Source: Fen731 sp964481885 (GTDB lineage Bacteria; Actinomycetota; Humimicrobiia; Humimicrobiales; Humimicrobiaceae). From it: a stretch of DNA of 64,000 bases. The stretch spans positions 81,594-145,593 of the forward strand of contig CAYZUS010000002.1 of assembly GCA_964481885.1 (NCBI GenBank), in the 5' to 3' direction. Each line of letters opens with the position of its first letter. Position 1 is the first letter of the stretch. This document shows positions 1 to 9,578 of the stretch, in pieces. The notes below the pieces were generated by a model. That model saw nothing but the letters and a program-made list of their open reading frames with translations. It was not told the DNA's origin and searched no databases. Both the position numbers and the translations under genes were made by a program.

Positions 1-2
1 TC

Positions 3-467
3 GAAACGGTTCAAAGGCTCTACAGCTATAAATATTCCATACTTTTCGGCCCACTCACAAGCCTTGCCCAGATTTTGTACAACCGTATCCCACTGAACTT
101 TTCTTTCGCTTTGCTCCACCATACTGGCACGCCCAACGGAAGAGTAGACCGGACCGGCAAAAACATTGCAGTCAAGTTCACTGCAGGCTTCAAGCGCATC
201 TTTTATATATGAGAGCCCTCCTTCAATATATTCCTTGTTAGGGCCCCTTATGTCCCTGTTTTCTCCAAAAAGTCCGCAAACTGAAGAGCATACAAGGCCA
301 TTGTCTTTAAATGTCTTAAGTGTTTTTTTGTAATCAAAATCTCCTTTACTTCCAAAGCCGATTTCAACACCGTCAAAACCCATTTCTTTGAATTTTGGCG
401 TCAGACTTTTTACATGCTCGTCTGAGTAAGCACCTGTCCATAATAAGGTATTTATCCCGAATTTCAT
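3..467 (-). CDS. Ketose 3-epimerase-like TIM-barrel protein (3' end outside window)
   Basis: Partial gene; about 155 N-terminal residues are visible. It begins MKFGINTLLWTGAY and carries GPVYSSVG and, at the window edge, VEPLNRF. The last motif corresponds to the metal-binding Glu segment of the D-tagatose/D-psicose 3-epimerase family, so C3 epimerisation of a ketose or a related aldose-ketose step is the best guess. The start at 467 is supported by an upstream GGAGG Shine-Dalgarno. It is the last visible gene of the minus-strand sugar cluster and lies 44 bp after the Gfo/Idh gene. The exact substrate cannot be read from the sequence. Confidence 0.85.
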   Translation of the reverse strand, partial: MKFGINTLLWTGAYSDEHVKSLTPKFKEMGFDGVEIGFGSKGDFDYKKTLKTFKDNGLVCSSVCGLFGENRDIRGPNKEYIEGGLSYIKDALEACSELDCNVFAGPVYSSVGRASMVEQSERKVQWDTVVQNLGKACEWAEKYGIFIAVEPLNRF

Positions 468-511
468 TGCCGCCTCCGATATTAATATTGTTAAATAAAC
501 ACTTCTTTAAA

Positions 512-1717
512 TTATTCGAATATGCACAACTCCTTTTTGCCATTTTCAGCTGATTTAAGAATTGCGTCACAGATTACTGCATTTCTGTATCCATCCTCAA
601 ACGTTGCGACGTAAGGTTCAAGGGGTGAATTGTTTACTACTGCATTTACCATATTTAAAGCAGTATGCACAAAAGTGTTTTCCCATCCTATAATGTGACC
701 ATGCGGCCACCAGTAAGAGTAATATGGATGATGCGACTCAGAAACATTAATACAGTGGAATCCCTGTGTTTCAATGGGCTTTTCATCCCTCCAGAAAACA
801 TTAAGATTATTTAAATTCTCAAGATCCCACCATATACTGCCTTTTTCCCCATTTATTTCAATGATATTCTGGTTCTTTCTGCCTGCTGCAAACCTTGATG
901 CTTCAATTGTGCCGATTGCGCCATTTTCAAATTCAACGGCTGCAGCAATGGCATCATCCACATCGACTTCCTCATTTTTTTTAGTATCGGGATTAAACCT
1001 TTCCTTTATAAAGGTCTGGCTCACAGCCGAAACAGCCTTGAATTCCCCGCATAAAAATCTTCCCAAATCTATAATATGGGCCCCCAAATCTCCAAGAGCG
1101 CCACTGCCGCATACATCTTTTTTTAATCTCCATATCATCGGAAATGCCGGATCTATTATCCATTCCTGCAGATACCTTGCCCTGAAATGAAATATTCTTC
1201 CCAGTTTTCCTTCAGCTATAAGGTTTTTTGCCAATGCAATTGCCGGAACCATTCGGTAGTTATAATTGCAGATATTTTTGACATTGTATTTTTTGACAGC
1301 ATCCCTCATGGTTTTTGCTTCGGCGGCATTTCTTGCAAGAGGTTTTTCACATACAATATTCTTTCCGGCTTTTGCTGCTGCAATGGAAGTTTCTGCATGC
1401 ATGTTATTTGGCGTACAGCTGTCAACTATCGAAATCCTGTCATCTTCAATAACTTCTTTCCAGTTTGTCGTATGCGACTCAAATCCATATCTCCTGGCTG
1501 CCTCAGCAACCTCATTTTCCGGAATCCCGCATATTTTAACAAGTTTTGGAATTGCAGCCGGGGGCCAGAAAATATAAGGCATCTGCTTCCAGCCGTTTGA
1601 ATGAGCCTTGCCCATAAAAGAGTGCCCTATCATTCCAATTCCTATTTCCGGAATATTTTCAGCTGCCATTTTTTCACTGGTCATAGCAACAAAACCTACT
1701 TTTTTTTCTTCTGCCAT
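512..1717 (-). CDS. Gfo/Idh/MocA family NAD(P)-dependent oxidoreductase
   Basis: About 401 residues, usual family length. An N-terminal Rossmann motif, GIGMIGHSFMG (about residues 26-36), binds NAD(P). C-EKP-LA (about 123-127) carries the conserved catalytic Lys of the family, and GDLGAHIIDL lies in the C-terminal substrate domain. Members oxidise or reduce hydroxyls of sugars, sugar acids or cyclitols (inositol, scyllo-inositol, 3-keto sugars). The frame extends to a GTG at 1729, but the ATG at 1717 is preferred because GAGGTGAGG precedes it. It is a clear paralogue of the enzyme at 5948-7147, sharing the WPPxAIPxLV and GWEN segments. It belongs to the minus-strand catabolic run; the substrate is unknown. 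Confidence 0.92.
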   Translation of the reverse strand: MAEEKKVGFVAMTSEKMAAENIPEIGIGMIGHSFMGKAHSNGWKQMPYIFWPPAAIPKLVKICGIPENEVAEAARRYGFESHTTNWKEVIEDDRISIVDSCTPNNMHAETSIAAAKAGKNIVCEKPLARNAAEAKTMRDAVKKYNVKNICNYNYRMVPAIALAKNLIAEGKLGRIFHFRARYLQEWIIDPAFPMIWRLKKDVCGSGALGDLGAHIIDLGRFLCGEFKAVSAVSQTFIKERFNPDTKKNEEVDVDDAIAAAVEFENGAIGTIEASRFAAGRKNQNIIEINGEKGSIWWDLENLNNLNVFWRDEKPIETQGFHCINVSESHHPYYSYWWPHGHIIGWENTFVHTALNMVNAVVNNSPLEPYVATFEDGYRNAVICDAILKSAENGKKELCIFE

Positions 1718-1791
1718 AATCCACCTCACCTCTGATTCTGGTTTTTAATAATTAAATATAAAAATATTTTTCGATTCCTTCTTTAAATGTT

Positions 1792-3045
1792 TTATTCCTT
1801 TTCCTGTTCGACATATTCCGGTTCGCTTCTTATTGCTTCATTGTTTGAGCTGCTTCTGCCTACTCTGTCAAACAGAAATATAACCGCCAGTATTATTATA
1901 GCAACAATCGCCATCAATATTGATGAAAATGATATTGACAACTGCATGCTGATTTTTGATGAGAACTTTGTTATTACCGGTGCCAAAGCAAGCCCAAGGT
2001 TGGAAGCCAGAAATAGAAATGTGGAAAGAATGCCCCTGCCTTTTTCATAAAGAGTGCTGCCGGTGGAAATAAGCATTGGAAACAATGCAGAATATCCAAG
2101 GCCGGCAATTGAAATTAAAATATAAACAAGATATTTATTATAAAAAAATGAAAATACAAGCATTGATATTACTGCCAAAATCGAAATAACCAGCATTATT
2201 TTTGTGGATTTTATTCTCCCGGCTATAACAAGGACAATTAACCTTCCAATTACTACAAACAGCCAGAATAAATTTAGGGCAAGACTGGCAGGCTGGACCA
2301 AAAAATTCCTTGCCAGTCCTAAAAATGTAGGGGTCCACGTTGCAACTATGGTTTCAGAGCTGCAATAAAAACCAACTGCCAAAAACACCAGGATAAAAAT
2401 CATGTTTTTTGTTTTATCTGCAAAAACTTCCTTCAGCGGCAACCTTGCTTCATTTTGGACTGCAGCGCTTTCGTGTTTTCTTCCCAAAATACTGATATAC
2501 AGGATAATATTTAAAGATATCAAAAATATTATTGTGTAATAAATAAATCTCCAGTTAAAACCCGCACTTATTATTAAAGAAGAAATAAAGGGAGCGATAA
2601 AAGCGCCTACAGGGTAAAATGTTAAAAATATTGTAATTATTCTGTCTTTGTTTCTCACTTTGCTTGCCAGTATATATTGGTTTGCCTGCATCCATATAAC
2701 CCCAAATATATAACCGGAAAGAAGGTATAATATCCAGAATAAAATCAGGTTGGTACTGAAACCAATGATTACAGCAATCGGAATAAGCATAAGATATCCC
2801 GCTATAATCACCTGTATTTTTTTAAATTTTCTGTTATAAACAACAGATGTAAGCTGGCCAAGAGCGGCGCCTATTGTAAAAGATGTAAATATAAAACCCA
2901 GGTTTGCCACCAAAATGCCGGTCGTTTTGCTAATCTCTATTAAAATCGGACTTGCGATATTAAAGAAGATTGAAAAAATAAATACCGATAAAAAGTTTGG
3001 TATTTCTGCCACATAATTGGCAAACCTGTCTTTTTCATCAACCAT
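1792..3045 (-). CDS. MFS transporter, probable sugar or sugar-acid permease
   Basis: 417 residues, strongly hydrophobic with about 12 predicted membrane helices split by a central cytoplasmic loop around residues 190-210 (GRKHESAAVQNEARLPLK). This is the standard layout of the major facilitator superfamily. It starts MVDEKDRFANYVAEIPNFLSV and ends in a short charged tail. It lies between a Gfo/Idh oxidoreductase and a UroD-like protein in the same orientation, so import of the substrate, or export of a product, of this cluster is likely. The family assignment is secure; direction and substrate are inference from context. Confidence 0.88.
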   Translation of the reverse strand: MVDEKDRFANYVAEIPNFLSVFIFSIFFNIASPILIEISKTTGILVANLGFIFTSFTIGAALGQLTSVVYNRKFKKIQVIIAGYLMLIPIAVIIGFSTNLILFWILYLLSGYIFGVIWMQANQYILASKVRNKDRIITIFLTFYPVGAFIAPFISSLIISAGFNWRFIYYTIIFLISLNIILYISILGRKHESAAVQNEARLPLKEVFADKTKNMIFILVFLAVGFYCSSETIVATWTPTFLGLARNFLVQPASLALNLFWLFVVIGRLIVLVIAGRIKSTKIMLVISILAVISMLVFSFFYNKYLVYILISIAGLGYSALFPMLISTGSTLYEKGRGILSTFLFLASNLGLALAPVITKFSSKISMQLSISFSSILMAIVAIIILAVIFLFDRVGRSSSNNEAIRSEPEYVEQEKE

Positions 3046-3223
3046 TTATTTTTATCCCGTTCCCAATCATTTTATTTCCCTTTTCTTTAAAAATTATTAT
3101 CTTTTACTGTCATTTATTATTGCTGCAATTTCTTTACTATTAAAAAAGACTTGTAACTGATTATTGTTTATCTGTAAAAATATCCTCTTGCCGGTTATGG
3201 GTTCCATTGTTTTTTATTAAAGA

Positions 3224-4321
3224 TTATCTGCACCCTATTTCCTTTAGGGCCATATCAGCCATAATCATATTGCCGGTTGGAGTCATTCTGGGAACCTCGC
3301 ACCCTGCTGCTATAAAGGTGTTGCTGTTTCCTTCATTAACACAGGAAAACACTGCCCTTCTTATATCTTCAGCATCTCCCTGAAGCATCACGCTGACAGG
3401 ATCAAAATTGCCGCATGCACTGCATTTCCCTTTGAACACTGCATTTGCTTCTTTAAAATCAACCATCCAGTCAATATCAACAATATCTGCGCCTGTGAGT
3501 GGTAAATAATTTAAAATTGAAGAAATATTGCCGCAAATATGAAGTTTCGCTTTGGCACCCTTATCATGTATTGCCTTTACAATTCTTTGCTCGCATGGAA
3601 GTACAAAATTTCTGTAAGCAGTGGGGCTTATCAGGGAAGCTACGGCATCGCCTATGCCTATAAAATCAGCGCCTGCATCTATTTGCTCTTCAGAAAACAG
3701 GATGGCCTGCCTTGTGCATATTTCAAGCAAATCTTTTATAAAATCGGGCCTGTCAAAAATATCAATCATTATTTTGCTTACTCCCATAAGATCAGCTGAT
3801 TCTGCAAAAGCTCCCTCCACCCAGCCAAGAATAGGATATTTTTGTCCGACTTCTTTCCTGAACAATTTAATTGCCTCAATCCTGTCATTTGCTCTTTCAG
3901 AATTTATTGCATGTTTTATTTTTAGTTTATCGATGTCAGAATAATCTTTTATAAAGAAATCACTGCATTTTGGCACATCATCATCCGGAAAGATTATTCT
4001 GGATCCAAAACCCTGCGCCTCCCTGTATGGATCAGATATTGCGCTAACCATATCAATGCCAAATTGCTCACAACAGGCAATATTTCCTTCAACAAGATAC
4101 CTGTAGTCAGTAACATACTTTTTATAAGGGACTTTTATCAAATTTGCAGCAAATGTCATAACTATATTTAAGTTCGGTATTTTATCTACCTCTTCACCTT
4201 TAAGTCTTTTAAAAACACGTTCTTTAGGAGTCATTTCTTTGCTGCTGCCTCTGTTTTCTTTCCTGTTGCCGCTGTTGTAAGGGCTGTTGTTTTTTTCGCT
4301 GCCGATGATGCTGTTTTTCAT
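3224..4321 (-). CDS. Uroporphyrinogen decarboxylase-fold methyltransferase (MtaA/MtbA-like)
   Basis: 365 residues. It has the URO-D/corrinoid methyltransferase fold: MTPKERVFKRLKGEEVDK opens the conserved domain, followed by HICGN, CGNFDP and AAGCEVPRMTP. The H-x-C ... C arrangement is the zinc-ligand pattern of MtaA/MtbA-type methylcobamide:thiol methyltransferases. True haem-pathway HemE lacks it. The first 28 residues are low-complexity with no good ribosome site, so the real start may be the Met at 4237. A role in moving a methyl group from a methylated substrate is possible, but no corrinoid protein gene is visible nearby. It sits among sugar-catabolism genes. Confidence 0.8.
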   Translation of the reverse strand: MKNSIIGSEKNNSPYNSGNRKENRGSSKEMTPKERVFKRLKGEEVDKIPNLNIVMTFAANLIKVPYKKYVTDYRYLVEGNIACCEQFGIDMVSAISDPYREAQGFGSRIIFPDDDVPKCSDFFIKDYSDIDKLKIKHAINSERANDRIEAIKLFRKEVGQKYPILGWVEGAFAESADLMGVSKIMIDIFDRPDFIKDLLEICTRQAILFSEEQIDAGADFIGIGDAVASLISPTAYRNFVLPCEQRIVKAIHDKGAKAKLHICGNISSILNYLPLTGADIVDIDWMVDFKEANAVFKGKCSACGNFDPVSVMLQGDAEDIRRAVFSCVNEGNSNTFIAAGCEVPRMTPTGNMIMADMALKEIGCR

Positions 4322-4397
4322 AATTTTTTATGTATAATTTTTTATAAATATTTTATTGCTCCCGGCAAAATAGTTATCAGATAGTTCTCTGTCAGAT

Positions 4398-5705
4398 TCA
4401 CGAGACTCTTTCCGATTCCTCCCTTGCAATTTTTGTCCATCTGATTACATTATCAGGATTATTTCCTATCGTATGATTATCCTTCATGATAATTTCAATA
4501 ATGCATCCCTTTGCGGCATCCAGAATATTTCTTATCCTCTTTCGAGCAACTTCTTCATCCATGACAGGCGCAGCAAGGTCGGTAGGCTTTATTTTTAATG
4601 AGTACACATAATTATCCTGAAGGTTTTCCCTCATTTGCTCAAAATTTGCCCAGCTTGAAACTGAGACCCTTCTTAAATTTGGAATCTTTTTTACCATGTT
4701 CCATCTTTTTTCAACCGGTTCACAGCACCCATAGCAATTTAGCCCAAACAGTTTTAAAACGGGCAGCTGATACTGGAAAATAAATTCTTCAAACATTGCC
4801 GGTGATATACCGGTTGTTTCCTGGCTTTCTGAAAACCCCCACATATCAGCAGTTTTAACCTCACTGGCAGAAAATCCATCCTGTGGCAGATCTTCTGTAA
4901 ATCCAAATCCTCCAGATCCTACATAGCTGTCATTATTTAAAGAAAGCAGCCTGCTTTCTTCCAGAAATTTTAATTCTGCAAGAGTTCCTTCCATCAGAAA
5001 CTTCATTATTCTGTGAATTAACTCTGGTTTATCCATCATGTCCACCATCAGGTTCTGAAGACCCCGAAGGAAAGCAAGGCTTGTTGTGAGCCCAAGGCTC
5101 CACCACCAGACACCCTTTAGACGGACTTCAAGAATTCCGTCAAATATCTCATTTGCAAGCTCAACTGTTTCATTTGTTGTCTTATAATCAATTTCAATTT
5201 TTGGAAATCTCAGCTTGTCGGCATCGGCTTCACTTTTTAAAGGAGCATCCCAGATATAGGAACCTCCGCCACCGCCATGAAAGCTTGTTTGTAATCCCCA
5301 TCCGCTGTCAGAATACGTATATCCTATGTTAAAGTAAGGGAGCATAACTTTATCGTCAAGCATTCTGGTTCCCCAGAATATTTCCTTTTTTAATATAACT
5401 TCCCACTTTTTGGCAAGGCTGCCCTCGCACTCTATAAGATTGCCGGATATTATTTCATTCCATCCATTTTCAGGGTCACAAAATATTAAAGGCTCTTTTA
5501 ATTTGAGGTCATTATGAAGAATCCATTTGCGCTTTTTTTCTTTCTCAATATCGCGGTCGGACAGGTCCCTTACTTCCAGCGCCAGTTTTTTCAAAATACT
5601 TTTATCTTTTTCTGAAATAAAAATCTCATGCTTCCTGCCCGCTGCAAAAGCAGGAGTACTCCCGTAGTCTGACACATCCCATAAGCCTGTTGCATTGTTA
5701 ACCAT
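4398..5705 (-). CDS. Uroporphyrinogen decarboxylase-like protein of unknown substrate
   Basis: 435 residues, longer than the neighbouring UroD-fold protein and only distantly related. Recognisable parts include YGCCEP, LRRVSVSSWANF and IIMKDNHTIGN towards the C-terminus, typical of an uncharacterised UroD-like branch often found in sugar-utilisation clusters. The Cys pair in CYGCCEP and the later His could bind a metal, as in corrinoid methyltransferases, but the H-x-C pattern of its neighbour is absent. GAGGA lies just before the ATG at 5705. It is co-directional with the genes on both sides. Methyl transfer is inference; a decarboxylase role is also open. Confidence 0.7.
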   Translation of the reverse strand: MVNNATGLWDVSDYGSTPAFAAGRKHEIFISEKDKSILKKLALEVRDLSDRDIEKEKKRKWILHNDLKLKEPLIFCDPENGWNEIISGNLIECEGSLAKKWEVILKKEIFWGTRMLDDKVMLPYFNIGYTYSDSGWGLQTSFHGGGGGSYIWDAPLKSEADADKLRFPKIEIDYKTTNETVELANEIFDGILEVRLKGVWWWSLGLTTSLAFLRGLQNLMVDMMDKPELIHRIMKFLMEGTLAELKFLEESRLLSLNNDSYVGSGGFGFTEDLPQDGFSASEVKTADMWGFSESQETTGISPAMFEEFIFQYQLPVLKLFGLNCYGCCEPVEKRWNMVKKIPNLRRVSVSSWANFEQMRENLQDNYVYSLKIKPTDLAAPVMDEEVARKRIRNILDAAKGCIIEIIMKDNHTIGNNPDNVIRWTKIAREESERVS

Positions 5706-5947
5706 AAATCCTCAACGTAAAAACAGATCACAAAATATTATTTATAATTAATTATTTCCTGCTGGCTAACTATACTAAAAAGCTGAATTAATAAAATTCA
5801 AGCATAATTTCAGCTAAAATAAATAGAAACTAAACTATTAACCAGTGCTAAATCAGTCTATTAAATTTTTATAAAAGCTATTTTTAAGCCTTAAGCATAT
5901 GGACGCTTCTTAACTCTTAAGTATATTGCCACTTAAAAAAGCACTTT

Positions 5948-7147
5948 TTATATTTCAGGTTTTACCTCAAGCTTTACTCCGCTTTCTGAAGACTCCCTGA
6001 TTTTATCCATAATCAGCTGGATAACATAACCGTCATAAAAAGTGGCGCCATAAGGCTCTACACTTTTATTATTTACTATACAATCCAATAAATGCGCGAT
6101 CTCATTTACATGAGCATTCTCCCACCCTATATTGTGTCCCGGCGGCCACAGCAGGGACGCAAACGGATCTTTGGGGTCCGTAACGGAAACTTTTGTAAAT
6201 CCTGAAATATCGGCTGAGGGAGAGTCTTTTAACCAGACATAAAGATGATTTAAGTCCTCCAGGTCCCAATATATGCTGCCCTTGGAGCCATTTATTTCCC
6301 AGGTGTGCTGATTTAATCTTCCTGCTGAAATCCCTGATGATTCGATTGAACCTACTGCTCCATTTTCAAATTCCACAAGACTGAAATTGGTTTCATCGGC
6401 GCTTATGATTTCGGTACTGTTATTTCTGTTTAATCTCGTAGTATTAAAGGTTTTTTGAATTCCTGATACGGTCTTTATTTCTGAAACAAGAAATCTTGCA
6501 AGATCGATTATGTGGCATCCGATTCCCAGATTGACTCCTGATTTTGTTCCTGATGCATACCAGACATCTTCAATTGGATTTCCGGGATTGGCTCCTACAG
6601 ACTGCAGGTATCTTCCCCTGAACTCATATATTTCCCCCAAAACACCATTTTTAATCATTTCTTTTGCCCGCCTTACTGCAGGGATAAATCTGTAGTTGTG
6701 CCCGAGCATATGTTTGACCTTTGCTTTTTTTGCGGCCGTATACATCCTTTTAGCGTCATCAACAGTCATTGCAAGAGGTTTTTCACACAATACATTTTTG
6801 CCTGCTTCGACAGCCGCAATGCAAGGCTCACAGTGCATGTCATCAGGAGTGCAATTATCTATCAGCAGAATCCTTGGATCCTTAACCAGAAGATTCCAAT
6901 CGTTGTAATAGCCCTGATAACCGTACCTGTACGCCGCCTCCTGCGTCTGGGACTCATTTTCCAAAAGCCCACAGACGGCCACAAGCTCCGGTATTGCAAC
7001 AGGGGGCCAGGAAAAGTAGCTTAGTTTTTTATAGGCATTGGTATGCGCCTTTCCCATAAATCCATACCCTATCAGTCCTATTCCGATTTTGGGAAAATTA
7101 TATTTTTCTGTGTCTGTTTCTTTAAAACCCTGCATATTTATAGCCAT
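5948..7147 (-). CDS. Gfo/Idh/MocA family NAD(P)-dependent oxidoreductase (second paralogue)
   Basis: 399 residues. It has the Rossmann motif GIGLIGYGFMGKAH near residue 22, the EKPLAMTVDDAK catalytic segment, and LGIGCHIIDLARFL in the substrate-binding half. It is clearly homologous along its whole length to the oxidoreductase at 512-1717, including the shared C-terminal EPYGATF/EPYVATF and GWEN segments. The locus therefore keeps two related dehydrogenases, perhaps for oxidation and re-reduction at different positions of one sugar, as in 3-keto-sugar or inositol pathways. It follows the epimerase genes in the same transcription direction. AAGGA precedes the ATG. Confidence 0.92.
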   Translation of the reverse strand: MAINMQGFKETDTEKYNFPKIGIGLIGYGFMGKAHTNAYKKLSYFSWPPVAIPELVAVCGLLENESQTQEAAYRYGYQGYYNDWNLLVKDPRILLIDNCTPDDMHCEPCIAAVEAGKNVLCEKPLAMTVDDAKRMYTAAKKAKVKHMLGHNYRFIPAVRRAKEMIKNGVLGEIYEFRGRYLQSVGANPGNPIEDVWYASGTKSGVNLGIGCHIIDLARFLVSEIKTVSGIQKTFNTTRLNRNNSTEIISADETNFSLVEFENGAVGSIESSGISAGRLNQHTWEINGSKGSIYWDLEDLNHLYVWLKDSPSADISGFTKVSVTDPKDPFASLLWPPGHNIGWENAHVNEIAHLLDCIVNNKSVEPYGATFYDGYVIQLIMDKIRESSESGVKLEVKPEI

Positions 7148-7307
7148 TCCTTTCGAGGCACGAAATAATAATGAAAAGAGTTTCTTTTTAAGACCTGTGC
7201 CTCTTCAAAAAAGAATGAAAAGACAGCCCCGCAAAAGAATAAAAAGAGTTGCTTTTTCAAACTTCTTCCTCTCCACAAAAAAGCTAAAAGGCATCCTCAC
7301 AAAAGAT

Positions 7308-8159
7308 TTATTTTCTTAAAAGATTAAGAAAATCTATACTTTCAGCCACTGCCTTATCTACTTCTCCTTTATATTTCGGGTGAAGATTATCAATTTCAAC
7401 AGCCAGAAATCCATTATATCCTGCTATTTCAAGTTCTGCAGTAATGGCTTCAATATTAATTATCCCCTGCCCTACCGGGGTGCAGGAGAAAAACATCCAG
7501 TCCTTGGGATCCCATCCATAAATTGCCTCTACATCTTTAAGATGAGTAGCAAATATATGTTTGGAAAGCAGCTTTGCAGATTTTACCGGATCATCTCCAT
7601 TTCTCAGGCAATTTCCTGTGTCAAAAGTAAGCCCAAAATACGGAGAGTCGACATTTGTAATTATTGTCAATATCTCATCAGTCGTAAAATCAAAATGGTT
7701 TTCTATTGCAATTCTTATTCCGCTGTCCTGGGCAATACTGACTGCTTCTTTCATCATTTTTGTAATTCGATTAATTTGTGGAAGGTGAGGCTCATTTCTA
7801 AATGAAAGGCTGGAACCAACCATTCTCAGAAGATCAGTTCCCAGTAATTTGCATGTTTTAAACTGCTCGTACATTTCTTTCAGCGCCGCTACATTATTTC
7901 CGCCTTCAAGCCCGTTAGGATGGCCCCATGCAACAACTACTTTAAAGTTGTTTTTATCTATTATCTCCCTTATTTTCTTTAAATAGCTCTCGTCAAAGGA
8001 GGGGATAAAACATGTTTCAAGGGACACACCGTCGACTTTCAGTTCAGCGGCACGGCTTAAAAAATCCTCAAGGCTCATTTTTACTTTTGGTGCCTCTTCT
8101 GTCGGATATACTTCCCCGAAATATTTATGGTAGCAATAACTGTCAATGCCAATTTTCAT
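7308..8159 (-). CDS. Sugar phosphate isomerase/epimerase-type TIM-barrel protein
   Basis: 283 residues, matching AP-endonuclease family 2 (xylose-isomerase-like TIM barrel). Expected metal ligands are seen in IENH, the FDTGN segment, THLKD and the C-terminal AVEID. Family members isomerise, epimerise, dehydrate (IolE-like) or cleave keto-sugars with a divalent metal. The start MKIGIDSYCYHKYFGE is directly preceded by a G-rich stretch (GGGGGG) that can act as ribosome site. It is transcribed from the same strand as the neighbouring epimerase and Gfo/Idh gene, so the two activities probably act in sequence. The exact reaction is unknown. Confidence 0.88.
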   Translation of the reverse strand: MKIGIDSYCYHKYFGEVYPTEEAPKVKMSLEDFLSRAAELKVDGVSLETCFIPSFDESYLKKIREIIDKNNFKVVVAWGHPNGLEGGNNVAALKEMYEQFKTCKLLGTDLLRMVGSSLSFRNEPHLPQINRITKMMKEAVSIAQDSGIRIAIENHFDFTTDEILTIITNVDSPYFGLTFDTGNCLRNGDDPVKSAKLLSKHIFATHLKDVEAIYGWDPKDWMFFSCTPVGQGIINIEAITAELEIAGYNGFLAVEIDNLHPKYKGEVDKAVAESIDFLNLLRK

Positions 8160-8418
8160 GTTATCCCCCCCTTTTTTTTAAAAAAAATAACTTATTGTTT
8201 TTGCTTAAAAAAAATCTTCACAAAACAGTTATTTGCAATGTTCTCTGTCAGGTTGCTTATTAATATTTAAATATATCCAGTTCGTATAAAACCACCGGAA
8301 TTTTACAGAAATTGCAAACAAATCAATCATGAAACTTTCTAATTGAAGCCTCACCTGATTGGCCGTCCGCCTAAACTGCTGCTCATATTTTTAAACAATT
8401 TACTTCTTTTCAGGTAAC

Positions 8419-9261
8419 CTAAATACCGCAGGATTTCAGGAACTGAACACTTTTCTTAAGTATTTCAGGATCACCGACAATTTCCAATGTTGAAGCTTCA
8501 ATATTTGTACCTTTAAGAGCATCACAAATACCTTTGATATCAATAATACCGTCTCCCATTGCTATTGTTGAAAACCCTGCACCAAATTGTTTGGTTCTCT
8601 TTGGCAGCCAGTCTTCACCCAAATCTTTCCAATGAACATGATGAATTTTGTCTTTAAAAGTTTTAGCCATTTCAACAGGGTCAGCACCGCCCAGCCAGCT
8701 GTTTCCAGTGTCAAGATTTAAACCAATGGCTGGATTGTTATCAAGAAGATCAAACACTTTTTTCAGTCCGTCGATTGTATCTGTAATTGGCCCATGATTT
8801 TCCAGAAGAATTCTTACTCCATAGTCTGAAGCCATTTTTACCGGTTCACAAAGCTTTTCAGCAATCGTAAAGGTTCTTTGTTCAATTGTAGTTTTACGAC
8901 CCCATTCCGTAGTGGCTTCACCTTCTGTTGTGATAACTTCTTTTACTCCAATGGCAGCTGCCATTTTAATTGCTTTCATAATTTCTGCAGTTCCGAATCT
9001 GCTGGGTTTGGATGGATCAAGAAGGTTTGCATGGGCACATATTGTTGAAATTTTTATACCATATTTATCAAATAGTCTCTTAACATCAAAAGGGTTGTCG
9101 TCAAGGCTTACTGTCGGGCTGAAACCTGCTGTTCCAAGCATGCTTCCACCTGCATTTGTATCAGTAACGTCAGCATATAAAAATCCCATTTCCTTTGCAG
9201 TTTTTAATTGCTCTTCAACACTTGCAAAAGGCTTGATTAAAAGAAATAATCCTATGTTCAT
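8419..9261 (-). CDS. Sugar phosphate isomerase/epimerase-type TIM-barrel protein
   Basis: 280 residues of the xylose-isomerase-like TIM-barrel superfamily. Metal-site motifs are LLENHGP, LNLDTGNS, HHVHWKD and the C-terminal STLEIVG. It starts MNIGLFLLIKPFAS with GGAGG upstream, and ends in a TAG stop. It is the first enzyme gene after the ABC importer genes in transcription order, so it may act early on the imported sugar. It is not close to the 7308-8159 protein in sequence, so the two likely catalyse different steps. Substrate unknown. Confidence 0.88.
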   Translation of the reverse strand: MNIGLFLLIKPFASVEEQLKTAKEMGFLYADVTDTNAGGSMLGTAGFSPTVSLDDNPFDVKRLFDKYGIKISTICAHANLLDPSKPSRFGTAEIMKAIKMAAAIGVKEVITTEGEATTEWGRKTTIEQRTFTIAEKLCEPVKMASDYGVRILLENHGPITDTIDGLKKVFDLLDNNPAIGLNLDTGNSWLGGADPVEMAKTFKDKIHHVHWKDLGEDWLPKRTKQFGAGFSTIAMGDGIIDIKGICDALKGTNIEASTLEIVGDPEILKKSVQFLKSCGI

Positions 9262-9578
9262 CTTTCCCTCCTGAAATTTTTTTTATTTTAATTTTTAATC
9301 TTATTATTAAAAAAGCTTTATCAGCTGAATAGTCAATCTCACTGGAAACCTTTGGTCCTAAAAAAAATCTGGTACTATGGCAATATGGTAATCTGGTAAT
9401 TTATCGATTATTTTGAAAATTAAAATTTATATTTTTCTTTTTCTTTTGGTTCTTTTGAATATATAGCCTGCAGAAATATCCTGCAGGCTATATAAGCTCG
9501 TATAACTTTCTGACCTAAAATTAATAACTTTTTTGATTTCGTTCCCTGCTAGTAGAACGACTGAATATCAATTTATGG
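9262..9578. other. Intergenic stretch between importer and epimerase genes
   Basis: AT-rich, no open frame of note. It contains the perfect hairpin at 9461-9493 and one CGTATAA half-site (9499-9505) resembling half of the operator seen at 14588 and 15892. Nothing else recognised. Confidence 0.5.
9461..9493 (-). terminator. Perfect 13-bp hairpin downstream of the sugar-binding protein gene
   Basis: Two 13-base arms (9461-9473 and 9481-9493) pair perfectly around a 7-base loop. There is no U-tract on the minus strand, so it is more likely an intercistronic mRNA-stabilising or processing hairpin than a strong terminator. Such an element would keep binding-protein mRNA more abundant than that of the downstream enzymes. 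Confidence 0.55.

Noticed and set aside
3224..4321. HemE (haem pathway uroporphyrinogen decarboxylase)
   Set aside because: The H-x-C and GC-E-V-P metal motifs and the sugar-cluster context fit corrinoid methyltransferases rather than HemE.
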